Assembly (NCBI RefSeq): GCF_002160495.1 | Contig: NZ_NFKR01000004.1 | Location: forward strand, 1 to 64,000 | Origin: Erysipelatoclostridium sp. An173 | GTDB taxonomy: Bacteria > Bacillota_I > Bacilli_A > Erysipelotrichales > Coprobacillaceae | DNA: 64,000 nt | Reading direction: 5' to 3' | Part shown: piece by piece, positions 51,213 through 60,929 of the stretch | Layout: each line of letters begins with the position of its first letter | How positions within the stretch are numbered: the first letter of the stretch is position 1 | Notes under the pieces: model-generated | Seen by the model: the letters and a program-made list of their open reading frames with translations, nothing else | Told to the model about the DNA's origin: nothing | Database searches by the model: none | Made by a program: the position numbers and the translations under genes

Positions 51213-51239
51213 TTAGCACTTAGGAAAAGAGAGTGCTAA
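51213..51239. promoter_or_regulatory. CIRCE element (HrcA operator) of clpB
   Basis: TTAGCACTT-N9-GAGTGCTAA, one mismatch to consensus, at the transcription start and just before the ribosome binding site. Confidence 0.9.
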
Positions 51240-51252
51240 AGGAGTGATAGAT

Positions 51253-53820
51253 ATGAATATAGATAAGTGGACGGCAAAAATGCAAGAAGCAATTCAAAGA
51301 GCTATTACAATGGCTAGTGAAATGGGACATCAGGTTGTTGACGTTGAGCATTTCTTATTAGCACTTTTAGAAGATAGCGCTGGTATTTTGTATCGTGTAT
51401 TAACTAAAGCAAATGTTAATATTGCTGATTTACAAAATAAATTACACGCTAGATTACAAAGTAAGCCAGTGGTAAACAATGTAGATATAAATAGTATTAG
51501 AATCTCATATGATTTTAATCAATTAATTAATCTTGCCAATAAACAGATGCAGGATTTTAAAGATGAGTATTTAAGTGTTGAACACATTATTATGGCTTTA
51601 TTTGAATTAAATAGTACTTGGGTAAAAGAGTTATTAAAAGAATATAATTTAAATAAGCGTAATGTAAGAAAAATTATTGATGAAATGCGAGGTGGTAATA
51701 TGGTAAATAATCAAAATCCTGAAAATCAATACGAAGTATTAGAAAAATATGGACGTGATTTAACAAAGGATGTTGCTGAAGGCAAATTAGATCCAGTAAT
51801 TGGTCGTGATGAAGAAATTCGACGGGTAATACAAATCTTATCACGTAAGACTAAAAATAATCCGATTTTAATTGGTGAACCTGGTGTTGGTAAAACAGCA
51901 ATTGTTGAAGGATTGGCATGGCGTATTTTTAAAAATGACGTTCCTGTTTCAATTCAAAATAAGACTTTATACGAACTAGATTTAGGTTCATTGGTTGCTG
52001 GTGCTAAATATCGTGGTGAATTTGAAGAAAGATTAAAAGCTGTATTAAATGAAATCAAAAAATCTGAAGGCGATATCATCCTATTTATCGATGAAATTCA
52101 TCAATTGGTTGGTGCTGGTAAAACTGATGGGGCAATGGATGCTGCTAACTTATTAAAACCAATGTTAGCTCGTGGTGAATTGCACTGTATTGGGGCCACA
52201 ACATTAGATGAATATCGGATGTATATTGAAAAAGATGCTGCTTTGGAACGTCGTTTCCAAAAAGTTCAAGTTGATGAACCGGATAGTGATGATACTATTG
52301 CCATCTTACGTGGTTTAAAGAATTCATTTGAATCTCATCATGGGGTACAAATTACTGATAGTGCTATAATTGGGGCAGTAAATATGTCACAACGTTATAT
52401 TACTGATCGTTTTTTACCAGATAAAGCTATCGACTTAATCGATGAAGCTTGTGCTTCAATTCGAATGGAAATTGATTCTCTTCCAGAAGAACTTGATACG
52501 ATTACTCGTGAAAAGAATCGTTTGGAAATGGAACGAATTTCTATTGAAAAAGAAGATCGTAATGAAGATAATGAAAAACGTTTAAATGAAATTAAAGGAC
52601 GTATTGCTTCATTAGATGAACAAATTAATGGTTTGACTGATAAATGGCAAACTGAAAAGAAATCTTTAGATCATATCAAAGAATTAAAAGATCAAAAGGT
52701 TCGCTTGGAAAATCTAAAAGATAAATATCAAACTGAAGGTAATTTAGAAGAAGCTTCTAAAATTATGTATCAAACTTTACCTCAAATTGAAAGAGAAATT
52801 CAAAACTTTGAAGCTTCTAAAAACGAAGATGATTTATTACAAGAAAAAGTTACTGTTGATACCGTTAGTGAAGTAATTTCACGTTGGACTGGTATTCCAA
52901 TTAGTAAACTTAAAGAATCTGAACGTGATAAATTATTGAAACTTGATGATACCTTAAAAGTTCGCGTAATCGGTCAAGATGAAGCTATTACAAAAGTTAC
53001 TGATGCCATTTTAAGATCACGTGCTGGTATCAATGATGAACAACGACCAATTGGAAGTTTCTTATTCTTAGGACCAACTGGTGTAGGTAAAACTGAGGTT
53101 GCTAAATCACTTGCAGAACAGTTATTTGATACCGAAAAGAATATTGTTCGTATTGATATGTCTGAATATATGGAAAAATTCAATGTTTCTCGTTTAATTG
53201 GGGCTCCACCAGGATATGTTGGTTATGAAGAAGGAGGTCAATTAACTGAAGCGGTACGTCGTCATCCTTATTCAATTGTTTTATTAGATGAAATTGAAAA
53301 AGCTCATCCTGAAGTTTTCAATATTCTATTACAAGTATTGGATGATGGACGAATCACTGATTCTAAAGGTAATGTAGTAAGCTTTAAAAATACAATTATC
53401 ATTATGACTTCTAATATTGGATCTAATTATTTATTAGAAGGTAATAATAGTGAAACTCAGGCGGCTGTTGATAATGAATTAAAAGCGCACTTTAAACCTG
53501 AATTCTTGAATCGTATTGATGAAATCGTATACTTCAACTCATTGAGTCAAGAAGTTGTAAATAAAATTATTGATAAATTTATTAAACAATTACAAGATCG
53601 ATTAGTTGACCGTAAGATTACAATTACAGTTAGCGATCGTGCAAAAGAAATTATTAGTCAACAAGGATATGATGTTACATTTGGAGCTCGTCCATTAAAA
53701 CGTTTTATCCAATCTAATATTGAAACACTTGTAGCTCGAGAAATGATCAAAGGTGATATTAAACATGGTAGTCATGTAACTGTTGATTATGATAATAATT
53801 TCTTTATAACAGTTAACTAA
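51253..53820 (+). CDS. clpB: ATP-dependent disaggregase ClpB
   Basis: A hexameric AAA+ chaperone that rescues aggregated proteins with DnaK. The 855-residue protein has two N-terminal Clp repeats (1-145), AAA1 with GEPGVGKT and [10 protein letters not shown], a long coiled-coil middle domain (about 400-520) that separates ClpB from ClpC/ClpA, and AAA2 with [12 protein letters not shown] and [10 protein letters not shown]. It lacks the LGF-type ClpP loop as far as I can read. ATG 51253 is 8 bases after GGAG. Heat-shock control by HrcA is shown by the two CIRCE-type operators. Confidence 0.96.
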   Translation: MNIDKWTAKMQEAIQRAITMASEMGHQVVDVEHFLLALLEDSAGILYRVLTKANVNIADLQNKLHARLQSKPVVNNVDINSIRISYDFNQLINLANKQMQDFKDEYLSVEHIIMALFELNSTWVKELLKEYNLNKRNVRKIIDEMRGGNMVNNQNPENQYEVLEKYGRDLTKDVAEGKLDPVIGRDEEIRRVIQILSRKTKNNPILIGEPGVGKTAIVEGLAWRIFKNDVPVSIQNKTLYELDLGSLVAGAKYRGEFEERLKAVLNEIKKSEGDIILFIDEIHQLVGAGKTDGAMDAANLLKPMLARGELHCIGATTLDEYRMYIEKDAALERRFQKVQVDEPDSDDTIAILRGLKNSFESHHGVQITDSAIIGAVNMSQRYITDRFLPDKAIDLIDEACASIRMEIDSLPEELDTITREKNRLEMERISIEKEDRNEDNEKRLNEIKGRIASLDEQINGLTDKWQTEKKSLDHIKELKDQKVRLENLKDKYQTEGNLEEASKIMYQTLPQIEREIQNFEASKNEDDLLQEKVTVDTVSEVISRWTGIPISKLKESERDKLLKLDDTLKVRVIGQDEAITKVTDAILRSRAGINDEQRPIGSFLFLGPTGVGKTEVAKSLAEQLFDTEKNIVRIDMSEYMEKFNVSRLIGAPPGYVGYEEGGQLTEAVRRHPYSIVLLDEIEKAHPEVFNILLQVLDDGRITDSKGNVVSFKNTIIIMTSNIGSNYLLEGNNSETQAAVDNELKAHFKPEFLNRIDEIVYFNSLSQEVVNKIIDKFIKQLQDRLVDRKITITVSDRAKEIISQQGYDVTFGARPLKRFIQSNIETLVAREMIKGDIKHGSHVTVDYDNNFFITVN

Positions 53821-53821
53821 C

Positions 53822-53857
53822 AAAGATGAAACCAGATAGCTGGTTTCATCTTTTATT
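53822..53857 (+). terminator. Terminator after clpB
   Basis: AAAGATGAAACCA / TGGTTTCATCTTT stem, loop GATAGC, TTTATTTTG tail. Confidence 0.9.
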
Positions 53858-53921
53858 TTGTTATTTATTAACTTAACGGTTATAATAAAAATATCTACAT
53901 ATTCTAGAAAGGATGAAAATT

Positions 53922-54737
53922 GTGAAAAGGCTGGTAAAGGTCATCAAAAAATTCATTTCACCACAGAGCAATTTATTTCGTTATTCATTAAGTTTTTGTT
54001 TACTTTTAGCATTATTACCAGCATTAATCGTTATTTTAAAAGTTTTTCAAAGTGATCTATTAGATGCTAATAAACTAGCAAGTCTATTATATGGTTATGT
54101 ACCTAAAATATTATTAGAGCCATTTATTGAATATGTTTTATCTCAAGAATATACAACTTTTATTTCTTTGATTGTTTCATCGGTTTTTTCTATTTATTTA
54201 GCGAGTAATGCTTTTTACTCATTTATGTTGATTTCTATGACTGATGAAAAATTTGAAACTTATTCAATATTGATTAGAATAAAAGCAATAATGTTATTTG
54301 TATTGCTGGTTTTAGGAATAGTAGCACTAGCTTTTTTTAATTATTTAATAGGTATTAATACTACAATTGTAATGCTGGGTGGATTGTTTATAGTTTTTTA
54401 TTTTTTTTATCGATTTTTGTCTTTTGAAAAACGGCCTTTATCATATGGTTTGTTAGGTGCTGGTTTTACAAGTACTGGAATTGTTTTAATTGGAGTATTT
54501 TTCTTTTATATTGTAGATCATTATACTCGTTATTATGCTTTATATGGACCGTTAGCTAGTCTGGTTATCATGTTGATTTCTATTTATTTGATATCTAATG
54601 TTATTTATTTTGGATATTGTTTAAATCATGAATATGGAAAGTCGTATGATAATATTGAATATAAGCATTTGCGTTATTATCAATCTGGTAATAAGTTAAT
54701 TGATCAAATATTAACAAGGTTAAAAAAACGGTTTTAA
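53922..54737 (+). CDS. YihY/virulence factor BrkB-family membrane protein
   Basis: A 271-residue protein with six hydrophobic segments. The family layout is recognisable: RYSLSFCLLLALLPALIV (first helix, with the LLALLPA stretch), ASNAFYSFMLISM, and YYALYGPLASLVIMLISIYLISNVIYFGYCLNHEY toward the end, equal to the YGPLxxxVxLLxWxYLxxxxxLxG signature. The GTG at 53922 is preferred: AAAGGA lies 9 bases upstream, whereas the in-frame ATG 53913 abuts it. Older names call the family ribonuclease BN, which is wrong for these proteins. Function is unsettled, probably envelope or lipid transport. Confidence 0.85.
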   Translation: MKRLVKVIKKFISPQSNLFRYSLSFCLLLALLPALIVILKVFQSDLLDANKLASLLYGYVPKILLEPFIEYVLSQEYTTFISLIVSSVFSIYLASNAFYSFMLISMTDEKFETYSILIRIKAIMLFVLLVLGIVALAFFNYLIGINTTIVMLGGLFIVFYFFYRFLSFEKRPLSYGLLGAGFTSTGIVLIGVFFFYIVDHYTRYYALYGPLASLVIMLISIYLISNVIYFGYCLNHEYGKSYDNIEYKHLRYYQSGNKLIDQILTRLKKRF

Positions 54738-54838
54738 AATTATCTTATTTGTCTTTTTATATACAATCTAGAAAAAATAAGTTAGAATATTTTTATCTAT
54801 TTATTATTCATGATAGAATGGAAAGTGGAGGTTTAATA

Positions 54839-55579
54839 ATGCAGCGATATTTTATAAATGAAATTATTGATAATTCAATAATAATTAATTTAAATGAGGA
54901 TGATGTTCATCATTTAAAAAATGTAATGCGTAAAAATAATGGTGATCAGATTATTTGTGTTGATCTTAAAGGGAAAGTTTATCTTGGCAAGATTGTCGAT
55001 ATTAATACTGGGTCAATAGAAGTAATTGAATATCTTGATGAAAATAATGAATTGGATGTAGATGTTACTTTAATTTATGCTTTGCCAAAAGGTGATAAAT
55101 TTGAACTGGTCTTACAAAAAGCAACAGAACTAGGAGTAAAAAGAATTGTACCTTTATTATCACGACGCTGTGTTGTTAAAACAAATGAGCAGAAGTTCGC
55201 TAAAAAGATGATTCGTTATCAAAAAATATTAAAAGAAGCAAGCGAACAGTCACATCGTAATATTATTCCAGAGATTACTAATGTAATTAATTTAAAGCAG
55301 CTAGGTGATTATTTAGGGGATTATAATTTAGTCGCCTATGAAGAATTAGCAAAACAAGGTGAGCATATGGTTTTAAAAGAAACCTTGAAACAATTGCATT
55401 CTGGTGCTAAAATAACGATTATTGTCGGCTGTGAAGGTGGGTTTGATCAAGATGAAATTACCCAAATGGAGCTACTAGGAGTTAAAGCGTGTTCTTTAGG
55501 AAAACGTATTTTACGTAGCGAGACAGCACCGTTATATTTTTTAAGTGTGATTGGCTATAGCAGGGAGATAGAAAAATGA
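54839..55579 (+). CDS. rsmE: 16S rRNA m3U1498 methyltransferase
   Basis: SPOUT-class methyltransferase of 246 residues. The N-terminal PUA-like part (1-70, HHLKNVMRKNNGDQIICVD) and the knotted catalytic domain with RIVPLLSRRCVVK, KEASEQSHRNIIPEI, IIVGCEGGFDQDEI and GKRILRSETAPLYFLS are present. ATG 54839 follows GTGGAGG; the longer frame has no ribosome binding site. It starts a run of four overlapping or touching genes. Its stop overlaps the next ATG by 4 bases. Confidence 0.94.
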   Translation: MQRYFINEIIDNSIIINLNEDDVHHLKNVMRKNNGDQIICVDLKGKVYLGKIVDINTGSIEVIEYLDENNELDVDVTLIYALPKGDKFELVLQKATELGVKRIVPLLSRRCVVKTNEQKFAKKMIRYQKILKEASEQSHRNIIPEITNVINLKQLGDYLGDYNLVAYEELAKQGEHMVLKETLKQLHSGAKITIIVGCEGGFDQDEITQMELLGVKACSLGKRILRSETAPLYFLSVIGYSREIEK

Positions 55580-56349
55580 AAATTTTAAAATTACTGGAAA
55601 AAAACCGGTATGAAATAAAATTAAATAAAACCGGGTTGTATCGATTTGTTGAAGAGGGGAGCAAAGAACTTGTTGAATATGGTTTTAGCTATAAAGTTAA
55701 ATATCCACAAGATTTATTTGCTTATGAGGTTATCTTAAATGGGATTAGAAATAAACAGGTTATCGATGAATGTTATAATCAGTTTGTGGCAGTAAATTAT
55801 GATATTTTTGAATATGTCACTTATAAAGAAAGGCAAAGAATGATTAACCAGGATGAAGAAAAAGTAATTGCAAATCTACCACATTTTAAGGATAATCAAA
55901 GTAAAGAAGAAATTTATATTCCTTTTTTAGAACCATTTATAAATAAATACTATACAACAGATTATCAATTAGTCACATTAAAAAAACATAAAGAATATAT
56001 CGCAAATTATCCTCGAAATATAAAAAATATGTTTGAATTGTATGGTATTCAACCATATGATTCACATTTATCATCATTACAGTTAGTAGGAGTAGATGAT
56101 GAATATTATTATTTTTATCATTTTGATTTTAAAACAGTTTATCAATTTGATAAAAAGGGAATTGTTGTTGATGAATTCCCATTAATCGATAAATATACAA
56201 AAGAATATCCTGATTTAGAATTAATTAAAGAAGCTTTGGCTTTATTAGCTAATAGTGATGATGAAGCTAAAGTAGTTGAATTTTTACATACCAATAAATT
56301 TATTGGTGAAAAAACATATAAAAAATTATTAAAAAAGGTGAGTAAATGA
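55576..56349 (+). CDS. Hypothetical protein in the rsmE-mtaB run
   Basis: A 257-residue protein I do not recognise. It is soluble in appearance, with a beta-rich N-terminal part (NRYEIKLNKTGLYRF, GFSYKVKYPQDLFAYEV), a middle with many Tyr residues (DEYYYFYHFDF) and a helical C-terminus (VVEFLHTNKFIGEKTYKKLLKK). It overlaps rsmE upstream and mtaB downstream by 4 bases each (ATGA), so expression is tightly linked to two RNA-modifying enzymes. A role near translation is possible but is only guilt by association. Confidence 0.8.
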   Translation: MKILKLLEKNRYEIKLNKTGLYRFVEEGSKELVEYGFSYKVKYPQDLFAYEVILNGIRNKQVIDECYNQFVAVNYDIFEYVTYKERQRMINQDEEKVIANLPHFKDNQSKEEIYIPFLEPFINKYYTTDYQLVTLKKHKEYIANYPRNIKNMFELYGIQPYDSHLSSLQLVGVDDEYYYFYHFDFKTVYQFDKKGIVVDEFPLIDKYTKEYPDLELIKEALALLANSDDEAKVVEFLHTNKFIGEKTYKKLLKKVSK

Positions 56350-57635
56350 AAACAGTAGCATTCCATACATTAGGTTGTAAAGTAAATACATATGAATCAA
56401 ATGCCATGTTAAAAATATTTCAAGATGCTGGCTATCAAGAAGTTGATTTTAAAGAAGTAGCTGACGTTTATGTTATTAATACATGCACAGTTACTAATAC
56501 TGGTGATAGTAAGTCTAGACAGATGATTCGAAAAGCAATAAGAAAAAATCCAGAGGCAGTTGTTTGTGCAGTAGGATGTTATAGTCAGGTAGCCCCTGAA
56601 GATATTGAACAGATTGAAGGAATCGGTGTCGTTTTAGGAACACAATATCGAAAAGAGATTGTGGATTTAGTTGAAGAATATCAAAAAACAAACCAAAAAA
56701 TTGTTAAAGTTGATAGTGTAAAAAATCTGCGTAAATTTGAAGATTTAAATATCGATCGTTTTAAAAATACCCGTGCATTTTTAAAGATACAAGATGGCTG
56801 CAATAATTTTTGTACATATTGTATTATTCCTTATGCTCGTGGAAGAGTTCGTTCTCGTAAACCAGAAAGTGTGTTAAAGCAAGCTGAGCTTTTAGTGAGT
56901 CGTGGCTATGTTGAAATTGTATTAACAGGAATTCATACTGCTGGTTATGGGGAGGATTTAGAAAATTATAGTTTTTATGATTTATTAGTTGATTTAGTGA
57001 AAATAAAAGGTTTGAAACGTTTACGAATTTCTTCAATTGAAACTAGTCAGATTACTGATGAGATAATCGATTTAATTGGTTCAAACGATATTATTGTTGA
57101 TCATCTTCATGTCCCTTTACAATCAGGATGTGATGCTACATTAAAAAGAATGAATCGTAAATATACTACTGAACAGTATTTAGAAAAAATTAATAAGATT
57201 CGTAGTTATTTACCTAATATAGCTTTTACTACTGATGTTATTGTTGGATTCCCAGGTGAAACTGATGAAGAATTTCAAGCGACTTATGATTTTATTAAAA
57301 AAGTTAATTATAGTCAGCTCCATGTTTTTCCATATTCGCCTAGAAAAAACACACCTGCTGCTAAAATGAAAGATCAAGTAAATGATCAAGTAAAACATCA
57401 GCGAGTTGAACGATTATTAGAATTATCTAAACAGTTAAATTATGATTTTGCAATGAAACAAATTGATAAAACTTTAAAAGTTTTATTTGAAAAACGTTTA
57501 GGTGATTATTTAATCGGTCATGCTAGTGACTATCTTCAAGTAAAAGTAAAAACTAATGAAAATTTAATTGGTGAAATTGTTAATATTAAAATTGAAAAAT
57601 ATAGTGATATGTTAGAGGGGAGCATCGCCTCATGA
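56346..57635 (+). CDS. mtaB: tRNA t6A37 methylthiotransferase
   Basis: Radical SAM enzyme that converts t6A to ms2t6A at tRNA position 37. The 429 residues contain the N-terminal UPF0004 domain with cluster Cys residues (LGCKVN, INTCTV, GCYSQ), the radical SAM motif CNNFCTYCIIPYARG (residues about 153-167) and a C-terminal TRAM domain (about 365-427). MtaB rather than MiaB is supported by the HTLGCKVNTYES start and the missing MiaB features. It is coupled to its neighbours by 4-base overlaps on both sides. Confidence 0.94.
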   Translation: MKTVAFHTLGCKVNTYESNAMLKIFQDAGYQEVDFKEVADVYVINTCTVTNTGDSKSRQMIRKAIRKNPEAVVCAVGCYSQVAPEDIEQIEGIGVVLGTQYRKEIVDLVEEYQKTNQKIVKVDSVKNLRKFEDLNIDRFKNTRAFLKIQDGCNNFCTYCIIPYARGRVRSRKPESVLKQAELLVSRGYVEIVLTGIHTAGYGEDLENYSFYDLLVDLVKIKGLKRLRISSIETSQITDEIIDLIGSNDIIVDHLHVPLQSGCDATLKRMNRKYTTEQYLEKINKIRSYLPNIAFTTDVIVGFPGETDEEFQATYDFIKKVNYSQLHVFPYSPRKNTPAAKMKDQVNDQVKHQRVERLLELSKQLNYDFAMKQIDKTLKVLFEKRLGDYLIGHASDYLQVKVKTNENLIGEIVNIKIEKYSDMLEGSIAS

Positions 57636-59092
57636 AATACTTAAACGAATTGTTTGATACAGATATTGATATGAAAATATACTCAATCCATAGTGATTCC
57701 CGATATGTTAAACCGTATTCAGTATTCTTTTGTATTGAAGGATTAAGTGTTGATGGTCATCGTTATGTTGAAGATGCTATCTTTCAAGGTGCTAAAGTAA
57801 TTGTTCATTCTAAAGAACTAGACTATTATCATGATAAAATTATTTATTTTAAAGTAGCTGATACATTAGCAGAATTAAATCGTGTCTCTAATGTATTTTA
57901 TGATAATCCTAGTTCTAAGATGAGAATTATTGGTGTTACTGGAACAAGTGGAAAAACAGTTGTTGCTTCAATGATTAAAGATGCGATGTCGAAGTTTTGC
58001 AGTACCGGATACATTGGTACAATTTCTCTTGAATACAATGGTCGAAAAGAGGATTGTCCTTACACGACTCCAGAATCGTTATTTTTACAAAGAAAGCTAT
58101 TTGAAATGAATCGTGGTGGGGTAAAAGTTGTAGCGATGGAAGCTTCAAGTCATGGTTTAGCACTTGGAAGAGTTGATGGTATTAATTTTAATATTGCTGT
58201 TATGACTAATATTGGAGCTGAACACTTAGACTTTCATGGAACTAAAGAGCAATACGTTCTAGCAAAACAAAAACTATTTGAAAAAATCAAACCATCAGGA
58301 TGGGCAATTTTAAATAGTGATGATTTGAATTTTCCTCAAATCAAGGATAGCACTCAAGGGCGAATTTTAACTTATGGAATTGAAAATGAAAGTGATGTTA
58401 TGGCTAAAAATATTAAATTATTTTTAGACCATAGTGAATTCGATATTTCTTTTAAAGGCAATACATTCCATGTAAGTTCACCAGTACTGGCATTATTTAA
58501 TGTTTATAATGTTTTAGCGCTTGTCAGTGTTTTAATTGCTATTGGTTGTGATGATCAAATGATCATTGATGCAATTGAAAATGTTAAACCGATTGAAGGA
58601 AGAATGGAATTAATTGAAACTGGTCAGGATTTTACTGTAATAGTAGATTATTGTCAGCATATTGCTAATTATGAAGCGGTATTTGAATATGTTGATAGTG
58701 TCCGTCAAAATCATGGTCGTTTAATTGCCGTTTTGGGAGCTCCTGGTAAACGAAATTACAAATTGCGTAAAGAATTAGGTAAGCTCGCTAATAAATATTT
58801 AGATCACGTTATTTTAACTAGATTAGATGATCGTGGTGAAGATGTACAAACAATTTGTGAATCAATTCAAGAAGAAATTACCGATATTAGTAGTGTGATC
58901 ATTGAATCTCGTCAGGTTGCTATTGAACAGGCAGTAGAATTAGCATGTAAAGACGACATTATTCTTGTTTTAGGTAAAGGACATGAAAAGTTTATTTCTT
59001 TAGAAGTTGGTCAGGTTGATTATCCTGGTGATAAAGAAATTATCCAAGAGGCCATAAAACGAATCTATGGAGGTAGTGATGATGAAATATAA
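57632..59092 (+). CDS. Divergent MurE-like Mur ligase
   Basis: A 486-residue ATP-dependent ligase with MurE layout: N-terminal UDP-MurNAc-binding domain, central ATPase domain and C-terminal Rossmann domain. Family motifs are present but altered: GTSGKT (104-109) instead of [16 protein letters not shown] for [19 protein letters not shown] (338-346) for VDYAHTPD, and TRLDDRGED (396-404) where mDAP enzymes have DNPR. KGHE near residue 449 is kept. MurE adds the third amino acid (mDAP or L-Lys) to UDP-MurNAc-L-Ala-D-Glu. The changes mean the amino acid cannot be predicted, and a role other than canonical MurE is possible. It sits between mtaB and deoC, not in a cell-wall cluster. Confidence 0.8.
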   Translation: MKYLNELFDTDIDMKIYSIHSDSRYVKPYSVFFCIEGLSVDGHRYVEDAIFQGAKVIVHSKELDYYHDKIIYFKVADTLAELNRVSNVFYDNPSSKMRIIGVTGTSGKTVVASMIKDAMSKFCSTGYIGTISLEYNGRKEDCPYTTPESLFLQRKLFEMNRGGVKVVAMEASSHGLALGRVDGINFNIAVMTNIGAEHLDFHGTKEQYVLAKQKLFEKIKPSGWAILNSDDLNFPQIKDSTQGRILTYGIENESDVMAKNIKLFLDHSEFDISFKGNTFHVSSPVLALFNVYNVLALVSVLIAIGCDDQMIIDAIENVKPIEGRMELIETGQDFTVIVDYCQHIANYEAVFEYVDSVRQNHGRLIAVLGAPGKRNYKLRKELGKLANKYLDHVILTRLDDRGEDVQTICESIQEEITDISSVIIESRQVAIEQAVELACKDDIILVLGKGHEKFISLEVGQVDYPGDKEIIQEAIKRIYGGSDDEI

Positions 59093-59720
59093 TAAACTGA
59101 TAGACCATACTATTTTAAAACCAGATGCAACAAAAGAAATGGTAAAAAAAGTTATTGAAGAAGCAAAAGAATATCAATTTGCTTCAGTTTGTGTGAATCC
59201 TTATTGGGTTAGTTATTGTGCCAAAGAACTAATTGATAGTGATGTAAAAGTATGTACAGTAATTGGTTTTCCTTTAGGAGCTAATACTAGTAGAGTTAAA
59301 GCTTTTGAAACTAAAGAGGCTATTGAAAATGGTGCTGATGAAGTTGATATGGTTATTAATATTGGGGCATTAAAAGATGGTAATGATGATGTAGTTTTAA
59401 ACGATATTAAAGCTGTGGTTCAAGCGGCTAATGGTAAATGTGTTAAAGTAATTATTGAAACATGTTTACTAACTGATGAAGAAATTATAACGGCTTGTAA
59501 ACTTGCTCAAGAAGCTAATGCTGCATTTGTAAAAACATCTACTGGTTTTTCAACTGGTGGGGCTACTGTTGAAGCTGTTGCTTTAATGAAGCAAACGGTT
59601 GGCTCAAATCTTCAAGTCAAAGCTTCAGGTGGTATTAAAACTAAAGGAGATTTAAAATCAATGGTTGATGCAGGGGCTAATCGAATTGGTACTAGTAATG
59701 GAGTTGTTTTAGTAAAATAA
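59082..59720 (+). CDS. deoC: Deoxyribose-phosphate aldolase
   Basis: Cleaves 2-deoxyribose 5-phosphate to glyceraldehyde 3-phosphate and acetaldehyde. The 212-residue TIM barrel includes [13 protein letters not shown] at the start, [28 protein letters not shown] with the Schiff-base Lys and VKASGGIKT with the second Lys. The start ATG 59082 or 59079 both follow GGAGG; the gene overlaps the MurE-like gene by 11 bases. It is not linked to other nucleoside-catabolism genes here. Confidence 0.95.
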   Translation: MKYNKLIDHTILKPDATKEMVKKVIEEAKEYQFASVCVNPYWVSYCAKELIDSDVKVCTVIGFPLGANTSRVKAFETKEAIENGADEVDMVINIGALKDGNDDVVLNDIKAVVQAANGKCVKVIIETCLLTDEEIITACKLAQEANAAFVKTSTGFSTGGATVEAVALMKQTVGSNLQVKASGGIKTKGDLKSMVDAGANRIGTSNGVVLVK

Positions 59721-59725
59721 TTTTG

Positions 59726-59757
59726 GAAGATGATTTTTAATCATCTTTTTTTGAAAA
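59726..59757 (+). terminator. Terminator after deoC
   Basis: AAGATGATT / AATCATCTT stem, TTT loop, T run. Confidence 0.85.
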
Positions 59758-59760
59758 AAA

Positions 59761-59790
59761 GTAAAATAAAAAGGAAGTTTTACTTCCTTA
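59761..59790 (-). terminator. Terminator of the PRD gene
   Basis: On the minus strand AAGGAAG / CTTCCTT with loop TAAAA is followed by TTTATTTT. Confidence 0.7.
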
Positions 59791-59799
59791 CATATTATT

Positions 59800-60477
59800 T
59801 TAATCAATTCGATTATTAGCAACAACAAAATGTAATGCAAGAAATGCTAATTCATCATCATCAAATGATAAATTTAATTGTTGTTTAACTACTTGGTTTA
59901 AAACTTGGCTATATTCAAATTCTGTTGGATGCCGTTTAATGATTTTTTCTTTTAAAGGGTTTTTTACAGGTTCATTTTTTGATAAGCGTTCTAAAGCTGG
60001 TTCTAAATGTAAACCGATAGCAACAATTAGTTTATTGTCACTGCGATAGTCTTGCTGGTATTCTTTATATATATTTTCCATTGTTTGATTTAAAATTTGA
60101 TAAACATGATCATCTAATAAATCTAATCCTGAATTAAGTTCAAAATCCAGTTTTTGATTTTTTGATAAATACATAGATACTAACGAAACTTCAGCTTCAG
60201 GAAAACTAATACCAAATTCTTTTTCTAAACGATCACAAAGCATTTTAGCATATGGATAACTATATTGTTGTTTGTATGAAGAAATTTGACTATTGCTTAA
60301 TGGAATATAGTTATCAGATTTAATTCTAATAATTGCAATAGATAAATGAACTGCTAAATTATTAATTGAATTATCAGAAAGAGTAAAATCATAGTCATTA
60401 ATTGTGTCGTTTATGATATTGGTTATATGAGCTTTCGTTTGATTAAAAGCTTCATCAGAGTTGATTGTTAAATCCAT
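59800..60477 (-). CDS. Stand-alone dual PRD protein
   Basis: A 225-residue protein made of two PTS-regulation domains and nothing else. PRD1 (about 8-105) has NLAVHLSIAIIRI with its His; PRD2 (about 120-225) has AIGLHLEPALERL and LALHFVVANNR, each with a His. Usual PRD proteins carry an RNA-binding CAT domain (LicT/BglG) or a DNA-binding domain; here neither is present. GAGG precedes the start. It may act as a partner or decoy for another PRD regulator, phosphorylated by HPr or EIIB. It diverges from pflB with a 450-base gap. Confidence 0.82.
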   Translation of the reverse strand: MDLTINSDEAFNQTKAHITNIINDTINDYDFTLSDNSINNLAVHLSIAIIRIKSDNYIPLSNSQISSYKQQYSYPYAKMLCDRLEKEFGISFPEAEVSLVSMYLSKNQKLDFELNSGLDLLDDHVYQILNQTMENIYKEYQQDYRSDNKLIVAIGLHLEPALERLSKNEPVKNPLKEKIIKRHPTEFEYSQVLNQVVKQQLNLSFDDDELAFLALHFVVANNRID

Positions 60478-60632
60478 TATGAAACCTCCTACAACATTGA
60501 TAATACTATATAATAAAATGAAAAAAAAATCTACTATTAAATTAATTAATTTTATTAATAAAAAACAATATTATTTATTTTAAGTTTATGGCAATCGGAT
60601 AAAAAAATTCTTTTTATTAATTAAAAAAAACA

Positions 60633-60646
60633 TGTAAGCGCTTACA
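60633..60646. promoter_or_regulatory. cre site (CcpA), perfect palindrome
   Basis: TGTAAGCGCTTACA matches TGWAANCGNTNWCA at every position, about 90 bases upstream of the pflB -35. Confidence 0.85.
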
Positions 60647-60721
60647 ATTAGAGCGTTTTTTTGCTTATTAATTGCGAGTATGGATTTGTTAAAAATAATT
60701 TGTTTTTTTGGTGCAAATTAC

Positions 60722-60751
60722 TTGAATTGTAAAATCATTTTATAATATAAT
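60722..60751 (+). promoter_or_regulatory. Promoter of pflB
   Basis: TTGAAT (60722-60727), an 18-base spacer and TATAAT (60746-60751); an overlapping TATAAT lies at 60741-60746. Confidence 0.6.
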
Positions 60752-60816
60752 GCAGACGTGGATAACAAAGGGAAAATAAAAAATTTCCCCAAATATAGTG
60801 TGTGTTATTCTTAAAA

Positions 60817-60830
60817 TGTAAATGCTTACG
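60817..60830. promoter_or_regulatory. Second, imperfect cre-like site
   Basis: TGTAAATGCTTACG has two mismatches to consensus and lies in the pflB leader, a position that could block elongation. Confidence 0.5.
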
Positions 60831-60929
60831 GTAAGTAGATAATAATCTGAAATATCCCTTGCTTGAACAGAAAATTATTTTGCTTATGTAAGATTGCATT
60901 TAAAAAATTTCAAGGAGGAAAAAATTTAT

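Larger units (their letters stand above)
60478..60929. promoter_or_regulatory. Regulatory region between the PRD gene and pflB
   Basis: About 450 bases without a gene. It contains a perfect cre site, a second imperfect cre site, a promoter and a leader of about 170 bases for pflB. I find no further gene or obvious RNA family. Confidence 0.7.
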
